A stretch of DNA of 64,000 bases from Cobetia amphilecti (GTDB lineage: Bacteria; Pseudomonadota; Gammaproteobacteria; Pseudomonadales; Halomonadaceae), in the NCBI RefSeq assembly GCF_030010415.1, contig NZ_JASCSA010000005.1. The stretch is one strand, 5' to 3'. Position numbers and translations under genes: made by a program. This document shows, piece by piece, positions 8,871-17,819 of this stretch. The notes beneath the pieces are model-generated. The model searched no databases, had not been told where the DNA came from, and saw nothing but the letters and a program-made list of their open reading frames with translations. Within the stretch, counting starts at the first letter, position 1, and each line of letters begins with the position of its first letter.

Positions 8871-9153
8871 CGGGCATCCTTGTCGTTGACGCAATCTTGA
8901 GGGAGTCGTGCCTGGCAGCGCCATCCTAGCAAGGCTCCCGTGCCACAGACAGAGATGACAGCCGCCTTTAATGCTTGTCCATCGCAGACTTCATCCCGCG
9001 AGCGAGTCGCCGCGTAATGCCCGCGATTGAACGGTCCCCTTGAAGTCACGTGGCTCAGCCCGCAGACCTTGCTGTACCAGGAGAGGCGTGGCAGTGAGTA
9101 GCAATATCACTCGCCAGCCGCCTCGCCATTTGATTCGCGAAGGAGCAGACAGC

Positions 9154-9819
9154 ATGCGCAAGACGCTCATCATCGGTGCCAACGGCAAGATCGGTCGTCA
9201 ACTCTGCGAGAAGGCTCAGGCCGCCGGCGAACCCGTCGTGGCGATGATCCGCTCGACCGAGCAGCAGAGCTGGTTCCATGAACGCAGCATCCCGACGGTT
9301 CTGGGCGATCTGGAAGGCGAGATGCGCCAGGCCTTCTATGGCTGCGATCAGGCGGTGTTCGTCGCGGGCTCCGGCCCGAATACCGGCCCGGACAAGACAC
9401 TGACCATCGACCTGCATGGTGCGATGCGCACCGCGGAGCTGGCTGCCGAATTCGGGCTGTCGCGCGTGATCCAGGTCAGCTCGATCCGCTCCGAGACACT
9501 GCTGGCCGGTCCGGCGGCGATGCGCCCCTACTTCGCGGCCAAGAAGGCCGCTGACCTGTGTCTCGCCGAGAGTGGCCTGCGTCATGTCATCGTCAAGCCT
9601 GGCCGCCTCACCAACGAGGGCGGCAGCGGCAAGCTGACCCAGAATGCTGATGACTCCGACGAGATGCAGGTCTCGCGCGCCAATGTCGCCGAGTTCCTGC
9701 TTGGCTTGATCAAGGCCCGCGAGATCGGTGGCCGTCATCGCAAGGCGCCCATCTTCACCCTGTTCGACGGTGATACGCCGGTTTCGGGTCTGCTGAACGC
9801 CACGACGACCGCCGACTGA
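9154..9819 (+). CDS. NAD(P)-binding atypical SDR protein (YhfK/NmrA-like)
   Basis: The start at 9154 (MRKTLIIGANGKIGRQL) has AAGGAG about 10 bases upstream. The open frame extends further upstream but without a better start. The product has 221 residues: a Rossmann motif GANGKIG near the N-terminus, a DLEGEMRQAFYGCDQAVFVAGS segment, and a YFAAKKAAD motif whose Tyr/Lys arrangement fits atypical SDRs. Relatives are often called NAD(P)H-binding or nucleoside-diphosphate-sugar epimerase-like proteins. The substrate is unknown. It is a single gene, upstream of rnb. Confidence 0.82.
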   Translation: MRKTLIIGANGKIGRQLCEKAQAAGEPVVAMIRSTEQQSWFHERSIPTVLGDLEGEMRQAFYGCDQAVFVAGSGPNTGPDKTLTIDLHGAMRTAELAAEFGLSRVIQVSSIRSETLLAGPAAMRPYFAAKKAADLCLAESGLRHVIVKPGRLTNEGGSGKLTQNADDSDEMQVSRANVAEFLLGLIKAREIGGRHRKAPIFTLFDGDTPVSGLLNATTTAD

Positions 9820-10003
9820 GTGCGCGCCTGAGCCTGTGGCAAAGTGCACAGGCAGGCCGCTTTCGCCAGGCTTGTCCGCGGTTGACCTGCCGCTCACCCA
9901 CGCCTGCGTGCAGCCCGCGCGGGCGTTGGGCCATCTGGTAGCTTTCCCCCCATGCTCCATGTCCGTATAGTGAGCCACTGACCCCGCCAACAGAACTTCC
10001 GAA

Positions 10004-11950
10004 ATGCTGCAGAACAATTCGCTGCTGGCGCAGCTGAAAGATCAAATCCGCCAGGAAATTCCCCGTGTCACGGGGGTGATCAAAGGCACCGACAAGGGCT
10101 TCGGCTTCCTCGAATGCGAGGACGGCGAGTCTTACTTCGTGCCGCCACCCGCCATGAAGCAGGTACTGCACGGCGATACCGTCGAAGCGACCGTCAAGGT
10201 GGAAGGTGAGAAGAAGTCCGTACAGCCGGAAGTGCTGATTGAGACGGGTGTCGATCGCTTCGTCGCTCGTGTCGGCAAGCGTGATGGCCGCCTGAACGTG
10301 ATGCCGGATCATCCCTCCATCAACACGCGCATGAAAGCGCGCGTGAAGCGTGGCATCAATGAGGAAGCCCTCAATGATGGCGACTGGGTCGTGGCACGTC
10401 TGCTGCGTCACCCGATGCGCAAGGACGACCGCAGCTTCTTCGCCCAGATCGAGGAAGTCATCGCCACCGTGGACAACCCGCGTGTGCCGTGGCGCGTCAC
10501 CCTGGCGCGTCACGCGCTGGAACAGGCCTCTCCGGAGGGCGGCACTGACTGGCCGCTGCTCGAGGAAGGCCTGACGCGCGAAGACATGACCCACGTGCCC
10601 TTCTTCACCATCGATGGTGAGAAGACGCGTGACATGGATGACGCCCTGCACATCGTCGAGCGCCCGGAAGGCGGCTGGACCCTGAGCATCGCCATCGCGG
10701 ACCCGACCGCCTACGTGCCGGAAGGCAGCCGTGTCGACGAAGAGGCGCGCACGCGCTCCTTCACCGTCTACCTGCCGAGCCAGAACGTCACCATGCTGCC
10801 GGAAATCCTGGCCGACGACCTGTGCTCGCTGAAGGAAGGTGAAGACCGTCCGACGCTGATGTGCATCGTCGACATCGATACCGATGGCGTGATCGGCGAG
10901 CCGAAGTTCTTCGCGGCCACCATGCGCTCCCACCACCGCCTGACCTACGACAACGTCTCCGACTGGATCGAAGGCCAGGAAGGCAGCTGGAAGCCGGAAA
11001 CCGAAGAGCTGGCCGAAGGTCTGCGTCAGCTGGAAGCCTTCACCCAGGCGCGTATCGCCTGGCGTGCACGCAATTCCCAGGTCTTCCGCGAGCGTCCGGA
11101 CTTCGAGTTCGAGCTGGATGAGGAAGGCAACGTGCTCAACGTACGTGCCGACCACCGCCGCATCAGCAATCGCATGATCGAAGAATCCATGATCACCGCG
11201 AACCTGAGCTGCGCACGTCTACTCTCCAAGCACATCGGTCACGGTATCTTCAACGTGCACCAGGGCTTCGCGCCGGAGAAGTACGACGACACCATCGAGT
11301 TCCTCGCTGGTCAGAACATCACCGCCACGCCGGAACAGCTGGGCAGCCTGGAAGGCTACCGCCTGATCCGTCAGGAGCTGGACAGCCGCGAAGACACCTG
11401 GCTGGACGTGCGCATGCGTCGCTTCCAGGGTTACACCGTGATGTCCGCTCAGCCGGGACCGCACTTCGGTCTGGGTCTGGAAGCCTACGCGACCTGGACC
11501 TCGCCGATCCGCAAGTACGGCGACATGGTCAACCACCGCTTGATCAAGCGCGTGATTCTCGGCCAGGACGTGCCGGCGGAAGCCACCGAGCAGCTGACCG
11601 AGCACCTCAGCGAACGTCGTCGTCTCAACCGCATGGCCGAGCGCGATGTGAAGGACTGGCTCTACGTGCGCTACCTGACCAAGGCCGCCGAAGAACAGCA
11701 GATCTTCACTGGCGAGATCATTGACATCCGTCGTGGCGGCATGCGTGTGCGTCTGGAAGAGAATGGCGCCAGCGTCTTCATTCCGGCACCGCTGATCCAC
11801 AGCGATCGCAAGAAGGTCGCGATCGATGACAAGGAAGGCCGCGTGCGCATCGAAGACGAGCTGCGTTACTCACTGGGCGATATCATCAAGGTCTCCTTGA
11901 CCGAAGCCCGTGAAGAGCGTCGTTCACTGGTAGGTCGTCCGGCCGAATAA
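10004..11950 (+). CDS. rnb: Exoribonuclease II (RNase II)
   Basis: A 648-residue protein matching E. coli RNase II (644) in length and order: a cold-shock RNA-binding domain at the N-terminus (TGVIKGTDKGFGFLECEDGESYFVPP), a second CSD, the RNB catalytic domain, and an S1 domain at the C-terminus (IFTGEIIDIRRGGMRVRLEENGASVFIPA). The metal-binding aspartates are visible in the IDGEKTRDMDDAL motif (D204, D210, D212, D213). It degrades single-stranded RNA processively 3' to 5' in the cytoplasm. The shorter length and missing basic tail argue against RNase R. The upstream ribosome-binding site is weak. An intrinsic terminator follows. Confidence 0.95.
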   Translation: MLQNNSLLAQLKDQIRQEIPRVTGVIKGTDKGFGFLECEDGESYFVPPPAMKQVLHGDTVEATVKVEGEKKSVQPEVLIETGVDRFVARVGKRDGRLNVMPDHPSINTRMKARVKRGINEEALNDGDWVVARLLRHPMRKDDRSFFAQIEEVIATVDNPRVPWRVTLARHALEQASPEGGTDWPLLEEGLTREDMTHVPFFTIDGEKTRDMDDALHIVERPEGGWTLSIAIADPTAYVPEGSRVDEEARTRSFTVYLPSQNVTMLPEILADDLCSLKEGEDRPTLMCIVDIDTDGVIGEPKFFAATMRSHHRLTYDNVSDWIEGQEGSWKPETEELAEGLRQLEAFTQARIAWRARNSQVFRERPDFEFELDEEGNVLNVRADHRRISNRMIEESMITANLSCARLLSKHIGHGIFNVHQGFAPEKYDDTIEFLAGQNITATPEQLGSLEGYRLIRQELDSREDTWLDVRMRRFQGYTVMSAQPGPHFGLGLEAYATWTSPIRKYGDMVNHRLIKRVILGQDVPAEATEQLTEHLSERRRLNRMAERDVKDWLYVRYLTKAAEEQQIFTGEIIDIRRGGMRVRLEENGASVFIPAPLIHSDRKKVAIDDKEGRVRIEDELRYSLGDIIKVSLTEAREERRSLVGRPAE

Positions 11951-12013
11951 GCCGCGACCCACCACTGCCGTATGTAACTGCCTTGTCATCACGGGCAATT
12001 GCCACGGCCATCT

Positions 12014-12047
12014 ACGCCCCGGAGCGCTCTGCGCCCGGGGCGTTTTT
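12014..12047 (+). terminator. Intrinsic terminator of rnb
   Basis: The stem ACGCCCCGG (12014-12022) with CCGGGGCGT (12035-12043) runs directly into TTTTT. Confidence 0.85.
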
Positions 12048-12101
12048 CGTTCTTGTGCATTACGTATACGCATCGTGTGCCAAGCGTGAAAAATTGTAAT
12101 T

Positions 12102-12128
12102 TTGTGAAACAGAAGCTCACGCTATACT
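12102..12128 (+). promoter_or_regulatory. Candidate sigma70 promoter for the small membrane protein
   Basis: A good -10 hexamer TATACT (12123-12128) lies in an AT-rich stretch. The best -35 candidate is TTGTGA at 12102 with a short 15-bp spacer. It is the only promoter-like sequence between the rnb terminator and the ATG at 12242. Confidence 0.4.
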
Positions 12129-12241
12129 CCTCACATCGACACACGACATCTGCTTTCACTGCTGCAGCGTTACTGGATTGACCCAAGCGCGAATGACTGA
12201 AGCCTGTCCCTGATGAAGTTCGTCCATGCGAGGACCCGGAA

Positions 12242-12619
12242 ATGAAAACTCATCGCTCCACTGCAGCGACTTCACTGCGTCACCTGGCCGAGCATGCCGC
12301 CATCGTTCGTCACCCGGCCATGAGCTACGCCCGTGTCGACGCCGGAGCAGACAGCAGCTCAGGCAGAAGCTCGGAAGGCAGCTCCACCTCTCCAGAGCGC
12401 CAGCGTGAGATTCAACGTGAAGCGATGGAACATGTCGCGATGCTGCTGGAACGTGATCGTCGCCGCACCCGCAACCGTCTGCTGCTGGCCGCCGGCCTGC
12501 TGCTGAGCCTTGTACTGCTCGCCAGCCAGCGCCCAGCCGAGCCGGAAGCCGCCTTCTCGCAGGAGCTTGGCCAGGCCATGCCCAGCGCCCTGCACCTGTC
12601 CCAGCATGGACTGGTGTGA
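12242..12619 (+). CDS. Hypothetical single-pass membrane protein
   Basis: I do not recognise this 125-residue protein. It begins with a polar serine-rich region (residues 1-60) containing SSSGRSSEGSS, then a charged helix (QREIQREAMEHVAMLLERDRRRTRNR). One clear transmembrane segment follows (LLLAAGLLLSLVLLAS, about 80-95), then a short tail. The arginine cluster before the helix predicts an N-in topology. AGGA precedes the ATG at suitable spacing, a promoter-like -10 lies upstream and an intrinsic terminator downstream, which together support a real gene. The opposite strand also has a long open frame here, but it lacks these signals. Confidence 0.6.
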   Translation: MKTHRSTAATSLRHLAEHAAIVRHPAMSYARVDAGADSSSGRSSEGSSTSPERQREIQREAMEHVAMLLERDRRRTRNRLLLAAGLLLSLVLLASQRPAEPEAAFSQELGQAMPSALHLSQHGLV

Positions 12620-12787
12620 AGACGCCCGATCTCCCTCCATCAGGACAGATAACGATGCCAGGACCCCATGCAACACCAGGCACGGATGCCAGACATGACT
12701 GAGTCGATCCTCTGCTAGACCCTGCAATGCCCGCTCCGGCGACCCTCCCCCCTGTCGCCCCCTGTATTCCTGTAGTGCACGCACTTG

Positions 12788-12821
12788 CCCTGTCCGGTGG
12801 CTCCGGACAGGGTCTTTTTTT
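12788..12821 (+). terminator. Strong intrinsic terminator
   Basis: CCCTGTCCGG (12788-12797) pairs with CCGGACAGGG (12803-12812), followed by TCTTTTTTT. It most likely ends transcription of the small membrane-protein gene. Confidence 0.88.
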
Positions 12822-12931
12822 GCCTGTCGTATGGCTTTTCTTGCGCAGCACTGACCAGAGGCCAGCTGGCGCACTCCCTGCTGGAGCACGCCAGCATGGC
12901 GAAACGCCTTTCTTCCCCTGGCAGTGAACCT

Positions 12932-12975
12932 GATGCCAGGGGCCGGATGCCAAGAGCCTGATGCCAGGAGCTTGA
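12932..12975 (+). repeat. 14-nt tandem repeat, three units
   Basis: Units at 12932-12945, 12946-12959 and 12960-12973 share GATGCCA(G/A)G(G/A)GCC(G/T). A partial fourth unit (GATGAC) follows. The array is noncoding. Confidence 0.8.
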
Positions 12976-13337
12976 TGACAAATGACCGAGACCGGGCGCA
13001 TCGCACCAACATTGTTCCCTGTTGTCACACAGACCAGTCATCTCCTGATGTAACGTCATTGCCAGCCGCAGTGTGGAACATCGCGTGGCGAGGCGTCTCA
13101 TCACGCGCGACACCGCATGTCATGCCTCTGCCCTTGGTTTCACGTCGGGTTCCCCCCATGACTTGACCAGAGGCTCGTTCGTCATTGCCACTGGCTTGCT
13201 GGAATCTGCGTGCTCGATTTCGTTTTCCTCGAACATCCTGAAGCACCCTGAAGCACGACAAGGCAGCCATGGCGGGCAGTGACGTCGGGATTCATCTTCA
13301 TCGCGCACGACCGGTAAAGCGGTCTTGAGGAGTCCGT

Positions 13338-14462
13338 GTGCATATCGCTGACATGACCATGTTCCATGCCCCCTCCAGTGGCGGGGTCAGAACCTACCTG
13401 GAAGCCAAGCGACGACGTCTGCGGACGCGGCCCGATGTTCGTCACAGCCTGCTGGTCCCCGGCGAGACCACCAGTGTCAGTGATGACCTCTACAGCGTGC
13501 CGGCACCGCCCATTCCCTTCGGCAACGGCTATCGCTTCCCCCTGCGCCGGGGCGGCTGGGTCAGCACGCTGCTGGCACTGCAGCCGGATGTCATCGAGGC
13601 CGGCGACCCCTACGTCACGGCGTGGGCGGCACTCGATGCCGGTCGCAAGCTCGATGTCCCGGTGCTGGGCTTCTATCACTCGGACCTGCCGCGCCTGATC
13701 ACCAATCGCCTGGGCGAGTGGTCAGGGGCCAACGTCGATCGCTACGTCAAACGCCTCTATCGCCACTTTGACCGCGTGTTGGCCCCCAGCCAGGTGATGG
13801 CCGACCGACTCGACCGACTTGGCGTCGACAATGTCCATATCCAGCCACTTGGTGTCGATCTTTCCACCTTCCACCCTGACTGCCGCGATGAGAGCCTGCG
13901 CCGCGAGCTTGGCCTGGAAGACCACGTGCGCCTGCTAGCCTTCGCCGGTCGCGGCTCACGCGAGAAGAATCTTGATGAGCTGCTGGAGGCCGCCCGCCTG
14001 CTCGGCCCCGACTACCATCTGCTGTTGATCGGCTCGGGCATGCCGCGACATCTGCCCGACAATGTCAGCGTGACCGGGCATTTCTGCAGCAGCACCGAAG
14101 TGGCGCGCCTGGTGGCCTCGGTGGATGTGCTGCTGCATGCCGGCACCCAGGAAACCTTCGGTCTGGTGGTACTGGAAGCCATGGCCTGCGGCACACCAGT
14201 GGTGGCGGCACGCGCCGGCGCGCTGGCCGAGAATGTGCCACTGGGCTGCGGTCAGCTGTGCAACCCGCACTCGCCGCATGCCATGGCGCGTGCCGTGCAG
14301 GAAGTCTTCGCCAATGACCCCGCCGCACTGGGTCGCCAGGCGCGGCGGCATGTCGAGAAGCACCATGCCTGGGACCGTGTCGTGGATGGCTTGCTCGGGC
14401 ATTATCACGCGGTCACCGGGACTCGCATGCAACCGGTACTCGAGGAGGTGACCCATGGCTAA
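13338..14462 (+). CDS. Glycosyltransferase family 1/4 (GT-B fold)
   Basis: A 374-residue protein starting at GTG 13338 with TGAGGAG just upstream. The N-terminal domain begins HIADMTMFHAPSSGGVRTYL, carrying the donor/acceptor-loop GGV motif of retaining GT4 enzymes. The C-terminal domain has the sugar-nucleotide site (AFAGRGSREKNLDELLEAA) and the E-X7-E motif in GTQETFGLVVLEAMACGTPVVA. Such enzymes transfer a hexose from a nucleotide sugar to a lipid or glycan. Its 3' end overlaps the DUF2334 gene by 8 bases, so the two are coupled; with the following membrane protein they look like an envelope glycolipid cassette. The acceptor is unknown. Confidence 0.88.
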   Translation: MHIADMTMFHAPSSGGVRTYLEAKRRRLRTRPDVRHSLLVPGETTSVSDDLYSVPAPPIPFGNGYRFPLRRGGWVSTLLALQPDVIEAGDPYVTAWAALDAGRKLDVPVLGFYHSDLPRLITNRLGEWSGANVDRYVKRLYRHFDRVLAPSQVMADRLDRLGVDNVHIQPLGVDLSTFHPDCRDESLRRELGLEDHVRLLAFAGRGSREKNLDELLEAARLLGPDYHLLLIGSGMPRHLPDNVSVTGHFCSSTEVARLVASVDVLLHAGTQETFGLVVLEAMACGTPVVAARAGALAENVPLGCGQLCNPHSPHAMARAVQEVFANDPAALGRQARRHVEKHHAWDRVVDGLLGHYHAVTGTRMQPVLEEVTHG

Positions 14463-15297
14463 GTCGCCGGCTGCCAAGCAGCACTTTCTGCTGGTCCTGC
14501 ATGATGTCGCGCCCGAGACCTGGACCGACTACCGGGACTTCGTCGCCGAGGTGGATGCCCTCTGCCAGGCACGCCTGAACCACCCCTGCCCGATCACCTG
14601 GCTGGTGGTGCCTGACTTCCATCATCGCAGCGCCCTGGAAGACGCTCCGGAATTCATCACCCTGCTGGACTCTCGCCGCCAACAGGGGGACGAGCTTGCC
14701 CTGCATGGCTTCCATCACTGCGATGACGCGCCAGCCCCCCGCACCCCGCGTGATTACCTGATGCGCCGCGTGCTGACCTGGGAGGGCGAGTTCTACCCCC
14801 TCGATGAGGCCGAAGCCAGACGACGCCTGCTGGAAGGCGCCGCACTCTTCAAGCGTCTTGGCTGGCCATTGGACGGCTTCGTGGCCCCCGCCTGGCTGAT
14901 GAGTAACGGCACTCGCAAGGCCCTGGAGTCCCTCGACTTCCGCTACACCAGCGATCCCCAGCATCTCTATCGACTGCCTGACTTCACGGTCATCGATGCG
15001 CCCGGACTCGTGTGGAGCGCACGCTCAGCGCCACGCCGCCTAATGTCGCAGTGGGTGACGCAGCGCAAGCTGAGCCGCGAGCAACAGGCGCCGGTGTTGC
15101 GTCTGGGTCTGCATCCGGTCGATATGCGCCATGCGCGCTCGCGCCAGTATTGGCTGACGCTGGTCGAGCGCCTGCTCGATGAAGGGCGCCAGCCGATGAC
15201 CAAGATCGGCTGGCTGACGCAGCAGGGGCTGCTCACCCCCGCCACGTCTGACTCGACGCAACTGAACTCGCACCAGGCGGCCCACAGTGCTGCCTGA
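14455..15297 (+). CDS. DUF2334 polysaccharide-deacetylase-like protein
   Basis: A 280-residue protein with the NodB-like carbohydrate esterase pattern: a first His-Asp motif in LVLHDVAPETW, a metal-binding HGFHH at about residue 83, and LGLHPVDMRHARS near the C-terminus. DUF2334 members are predicted metal-dependent deacetylases. No signal peptide is visible, so action at the cytoplasmic face on a lipid-linked glycan is likely. It starts inside the glycosyltransferase gene and is followed after 62 bases by a membrane protein. The implied job is to deacetylate the sugar that its neighbour transfers; that is inference from context. Confidence 0.82.
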   Translation: MAKSPAAKQHFLLVLHDVAPETWTDYRDFVAEVDALCQARLNHPCPITWLVVPDFHHRSALEDAPEFITLLDSRRQQGDELALHGFHHCDDAPAPRTPRDYLMRRVLTWEGEFYPLDEAEARRRLLEGAALFKRLGWPLDGFVAPAWLMSNGTRKALESLDFRYTSDPQHLYRLPDFTVIDAPGLVWSARSAPRRLMSQWVTQRKLSREQQAPVLRLGLHPVDMRHARSRQYWLTLVERLLDEGRQPMTKIGWLTQQGLLTPATSDSTQLNSHQAAHSAA

Positions 15298-15359
15298 GAC
15301 CCACCCACCGATGAGTCCCGTCGTATGGGCCTTGTGACAACCCGCTGCGGGAATCTGCC

Positions 15360-16364
15360 ATGAATCGTGCCCTCTGGTTACTGGGTGCTGGCCTTGTGAT
15401 GGTCATCGCGATACCGCTGGTGCTGGGTGGCAGCGGACTGGGTGGCCAGTTGCGCCAGTTCCCCCTCGACACCTTCCTCTTGATGCTGGGCATGATCGTG
15501 ATGTGCTGGAACCTGAACGCCGGCCGGTTGCGTCTGCTGCTGGCCGGGCGTGGCGGTCACCTGGGGCAACGGCGCGCCGTCGGCATGGTGATGGCGACCG
15601 AGTTCGCCATCAGCGCCACCCCCGGCGGCAGCGGCGGCCCGCTCACCCTGATGGGTCTGCTGTCACGTCAGGGGGTACGCCCGGCACAGGCCACGGCGGT
15701 ATTCGCGGTCGATCAGATCACCGACATGCTGTTCTTCCTCTCGGCACTGGCCAGCATCGGCCTCTACGCCCTCTCGCATACCATCGACCTGCGCCTGGGG
15801 TGGATGCTGGCCGTGCCGGCGCTGTTGCTGATCATCGGCTTTGGCCTGCTGGCCGCGCTGGGCAAGCATCATCGGCGCCTGCTCAAGACCAGCGGACGCC
15901 TGCTGCGCTGGCTCAAGGTACGCCATCGCTCACGCGTCAAGCTGGCGCGGGGCCTGATCCACTTCCGCCATGCGCTGGTCGAGACACTCGCCCTGCCGCG
16001 CCTGACGCTGAGCCTGATCTTCCTGCTCTGCTGCGCCCATTGGCTGCTGCGCTACTCGATCCTCTATCTGGCCGTGTCCGGGCTGGGGCAGGACATCGAC
16101 TGGAGCTGGACCTTCATCGTGCAGATGCTCTCGCTGGCAGCGGGCCAGCTGACGCTGCTGCCCGGCGGTGCCGGAGGCGCGGAGCTGTCCTCCACCGCCC
16201 TGCTCAGCCCGATGATCGGCGCCGCCAGTGCCGCAGCTGCCGTGGTGATCTGGCGAGCGGTGACCTTCTATTTCTACCTGATCGCCGGCGCCCCGGTGTT
16301 CTTCGTGATGGCGGGACGCAGCATGCTGGGAAGCTTGCTCAAGCGTCGCTCGGCAGCCACATGA
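15360..16364 (+). CDS. LPG-synthase-like integral membrane protein (UPF0104)
   Basis: A 334-residue polytopic protein with about eight hydrophobic helices and the family's LPGGAGGAELSSTALL motif near residue 265. It also has TEFAISATPGGSGGPLTL at about residue 80. It resembles the membrane (flippase) domain of lysylphosphatidylglycerol synthase without the catalytic DUF2156 domain, so it is not expected to aminoacylate lipids by itself. As the third gene after a glycosyltransferase and a deacetylase it may move the modified lipid across the membrane (inference). Confidence 0.82.
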   Translation: MNRALWLLGAGLVMVIAIPLVLGGSGLGGQLRQFPLDTFLLMLGMIVMCWNLNAGRLRLLLAGRGGHLGQRRAVGMVMATEFAISATPGGSGGPLTLMGLLSRQGVRPAQATAVFAVDQITDMLFFLSALASIGLYALSHTIDLRLGWMLAVPALLLIIGFGLLAALGKHHRRLLKTSGRLLRWLKVRHRSRVKLARGLIHFRHALVETLALPRLTLSLIFLLCCAHWLLRYSILYLAVSGLGQDIDWSWTFIVQMLSLAAGQLTLLPGGAGGAELSSTALLSPMIGAASAAAAVVIWRAVTFYFYLIAGAPVFFVMAGRSMLGSLLKRRSAAT

Positions 16365-16498
16365 CGGGGCGACCGAGCAGCGCCGCAGGCATCATCATGA
16401 AAAACACTTGATCATCGCCATATGAATAAGACTTTGTTATGTTGGCAGGCGGCGTTATTGAACGTCCATACAATAACCACAGCTCAAGGTGATCTCAC

Positions 16499-17659
16499 AT
16501 GCCGCATCCTTCCCAGCGTCACCCGACTTCCGCCCGCATTCGCCGCCCGCTGGCCATGATGGGCGTGGTCGGCTCGCTGCTGGCCACCTCGACCTCAGCG
16601 GCACTCGCTGATGACAGGCCCCTGCGCAGCATCGACCCCGGCCATGGCACCGACAAGGTCGTGGTCGCCCACCGGGGTGCCTCGGGCTACCTGCCGGAGC
16701 ACACCCTCGCGGCCAAGGCGATGGCCTACGCCCAGGGCGCCGACTTCCTCGAGCAGGATGTGGTGATGAGCAAGGATGACCAGCTGGTGGTGCTGCACGA
16801 CCGCTTCCTGGACCGCGTGACCAATGTCGCCGAGGTCTACCCCGAGCGTGCGCGTGATGATGGCCGCTACTACGCCATCGACTTCACGCTGGATGAGCTG
16901 CGCCGGCTGTCGTTCAGCGAGGGCTTCACCGTCAAGGATGGCGAGCAGGTCGCCGACTACCCTGAGCGCTTTCCGCTGGGCAAGTCGCACTTCGGCCTGC
17001 ACACCCTGAGTGAAGAGATCGAGATGATTCAGGGCCTGAATCACTCCACCGGACGTGATGTCGGCCTGTATGTGGAGATCAAGGCGCCCTGGTTCCACCA
17101 GTCGGAAGGCAAGCAGGTCTCGCGAGCCGTGCTCGAGACCCTCAAGCACTACGGCTACGTCGCGCACGATGACAATGCCGTCGTACAGGTCTTCGATCCC
17201 AATGGCCTCAAGCGCATCCACGACACGCTGCAGCCCGAAATGAAGATGGACCTGCGTCTGGTGCAGCTGATGGGCGAGACCAGCTGGGACATGACCTTCC
17301 AGCCGGATGCGGAGGGCAAGCTTGAGCCCTACGACTATGACTGGATGTATCAGGAGGGCGGCATGCAGCGCATCGCCACCTACGCCGATGGCATCGGGCC
17401 GTGGAAGCCGATGGTGATCGAGGACAGCTCGACCCGGGACGACATCAAGGTCACACCAATGGTCGAGGAAGCCCATGCGCAGGGCCTGATCGTGCTGCCC
17501 TACACCTTCCGCCTCGATGAAGGGCGCATCCCCGACTGGGCCAGCGATTACGACGACATGCTGCGCGCCTTCTTCGTCGACGCCAAGGTTGATGGTGTCT
17601 TCACTGACTACCCTGACCGCGCCGTGCAGTGGCTGAAGCAGCACGGTGATGCTCTGTAA
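16499..17659 (+). CDS. glpQ: Periplasmic glycerophosphodiester phosphodiesterase
   Basis: A 386-residue protein with a signal peptide (charged RIRRP, then LAMMGVVGSLLATSTSAALA). The catalytic GDPD motifs are present: VVAHRGASGYLPEHTL (His and Glu), then a metal-site DFLEQDVVMSKDDQLVVLHD. The length matches E. coli GlpQ. It hydrolyses glycerophosphodiesters to glycerol-3-phosphate and an alcohol in the periplasm. AAGGTGA precedes the ATG. It follows the three-gene envelope cassette with a 134-bp gap and could be separately transcribed. A perfect terminator hairpin follows. Confidence 0.93.
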   Translation: MPHPSQRHPTSARIRRPLAMMGVVGSLLATSTSAALADDRPLRSIDPGHGTDKVVVAHRGASGYLPEHTLAAKAMAYAQGADFLEQDVVMSKDDQLVVLHDRFLDRVTNVAEVYPERARDDGRYYAIDFTLDELRRLSFSEGFTVKDGEQVADYPERFPLGKSHFGLHTLSEEIEMIQGLNHSTGRDVGLYVEIKAPWFHQSEGKQVSRAVLETLKHYGYVAHDDNAVVQVFDPNGLKRIHDTLQPEMKMDLRLVQLMGETSWDMTFQPDAEGKLEPYDYDWMYQEGGMQRIATYADGIGPWKPMVIEDSSTRDDIKVTPMVEEAHAQGLIVLPYTFRLDEGRIPDWASDYDDMLRAFFVDAKVDGVFTDYPDRAVQWLKQHGDAL

Positions 17660-17701
17660 GCAGCCCTTCAAGCCAGGCAGTCCTTGGCAGGGGAACATCA
17701 A

Positions 17702-17731
17702 AAAGCCGGACTCCGTGAGGAGTCCGGCTTT
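17702..17731. terminator. Bidirectional terminator between glpQ and the DUF302 gene
   Basis: AAAGCCGGACTCC (17702-17714) and GGAGTCCGGCTTT (17719-17731) form a 13-bp perfect stem with a GTGA loop, flanked by an A-run on the left and T on the right. It serves the convergent genes on both sides. Confidence 0.88.
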
Positions 17732-17819
17732 CCCGTCCTGCCTGTTTCTCGTCCTGCCTGATCGTCAGCGCTCGCTGTCAGTTCACGATATCAGCATCGA
17801 CACGTGATGAGCGCTGCCT

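Larger units (their letters stand above)
12620..13337. other. Gene-free gap with a terminator and a 14-nt repeat
   Basis: Besides the terminator at 12788-12821 and the tandem repeat at 12932-12975 I see no gene with a credible start and coding character. A promoter for the glycosyltransferase operon should lie near 13150-13320 but no consensus pair stands out. Confidence 0.6.

Noticed and set aside
12359..13012. A minus-strand open frame of about 217 codons opposite the small membrane protein
   Set aside because: It crosses a strong plus-strand terminator and a tandem repeat, lacks a ribosome site and shows no hydrophobic or domain pattern, so the plus-strand gene with terminator was preferred.
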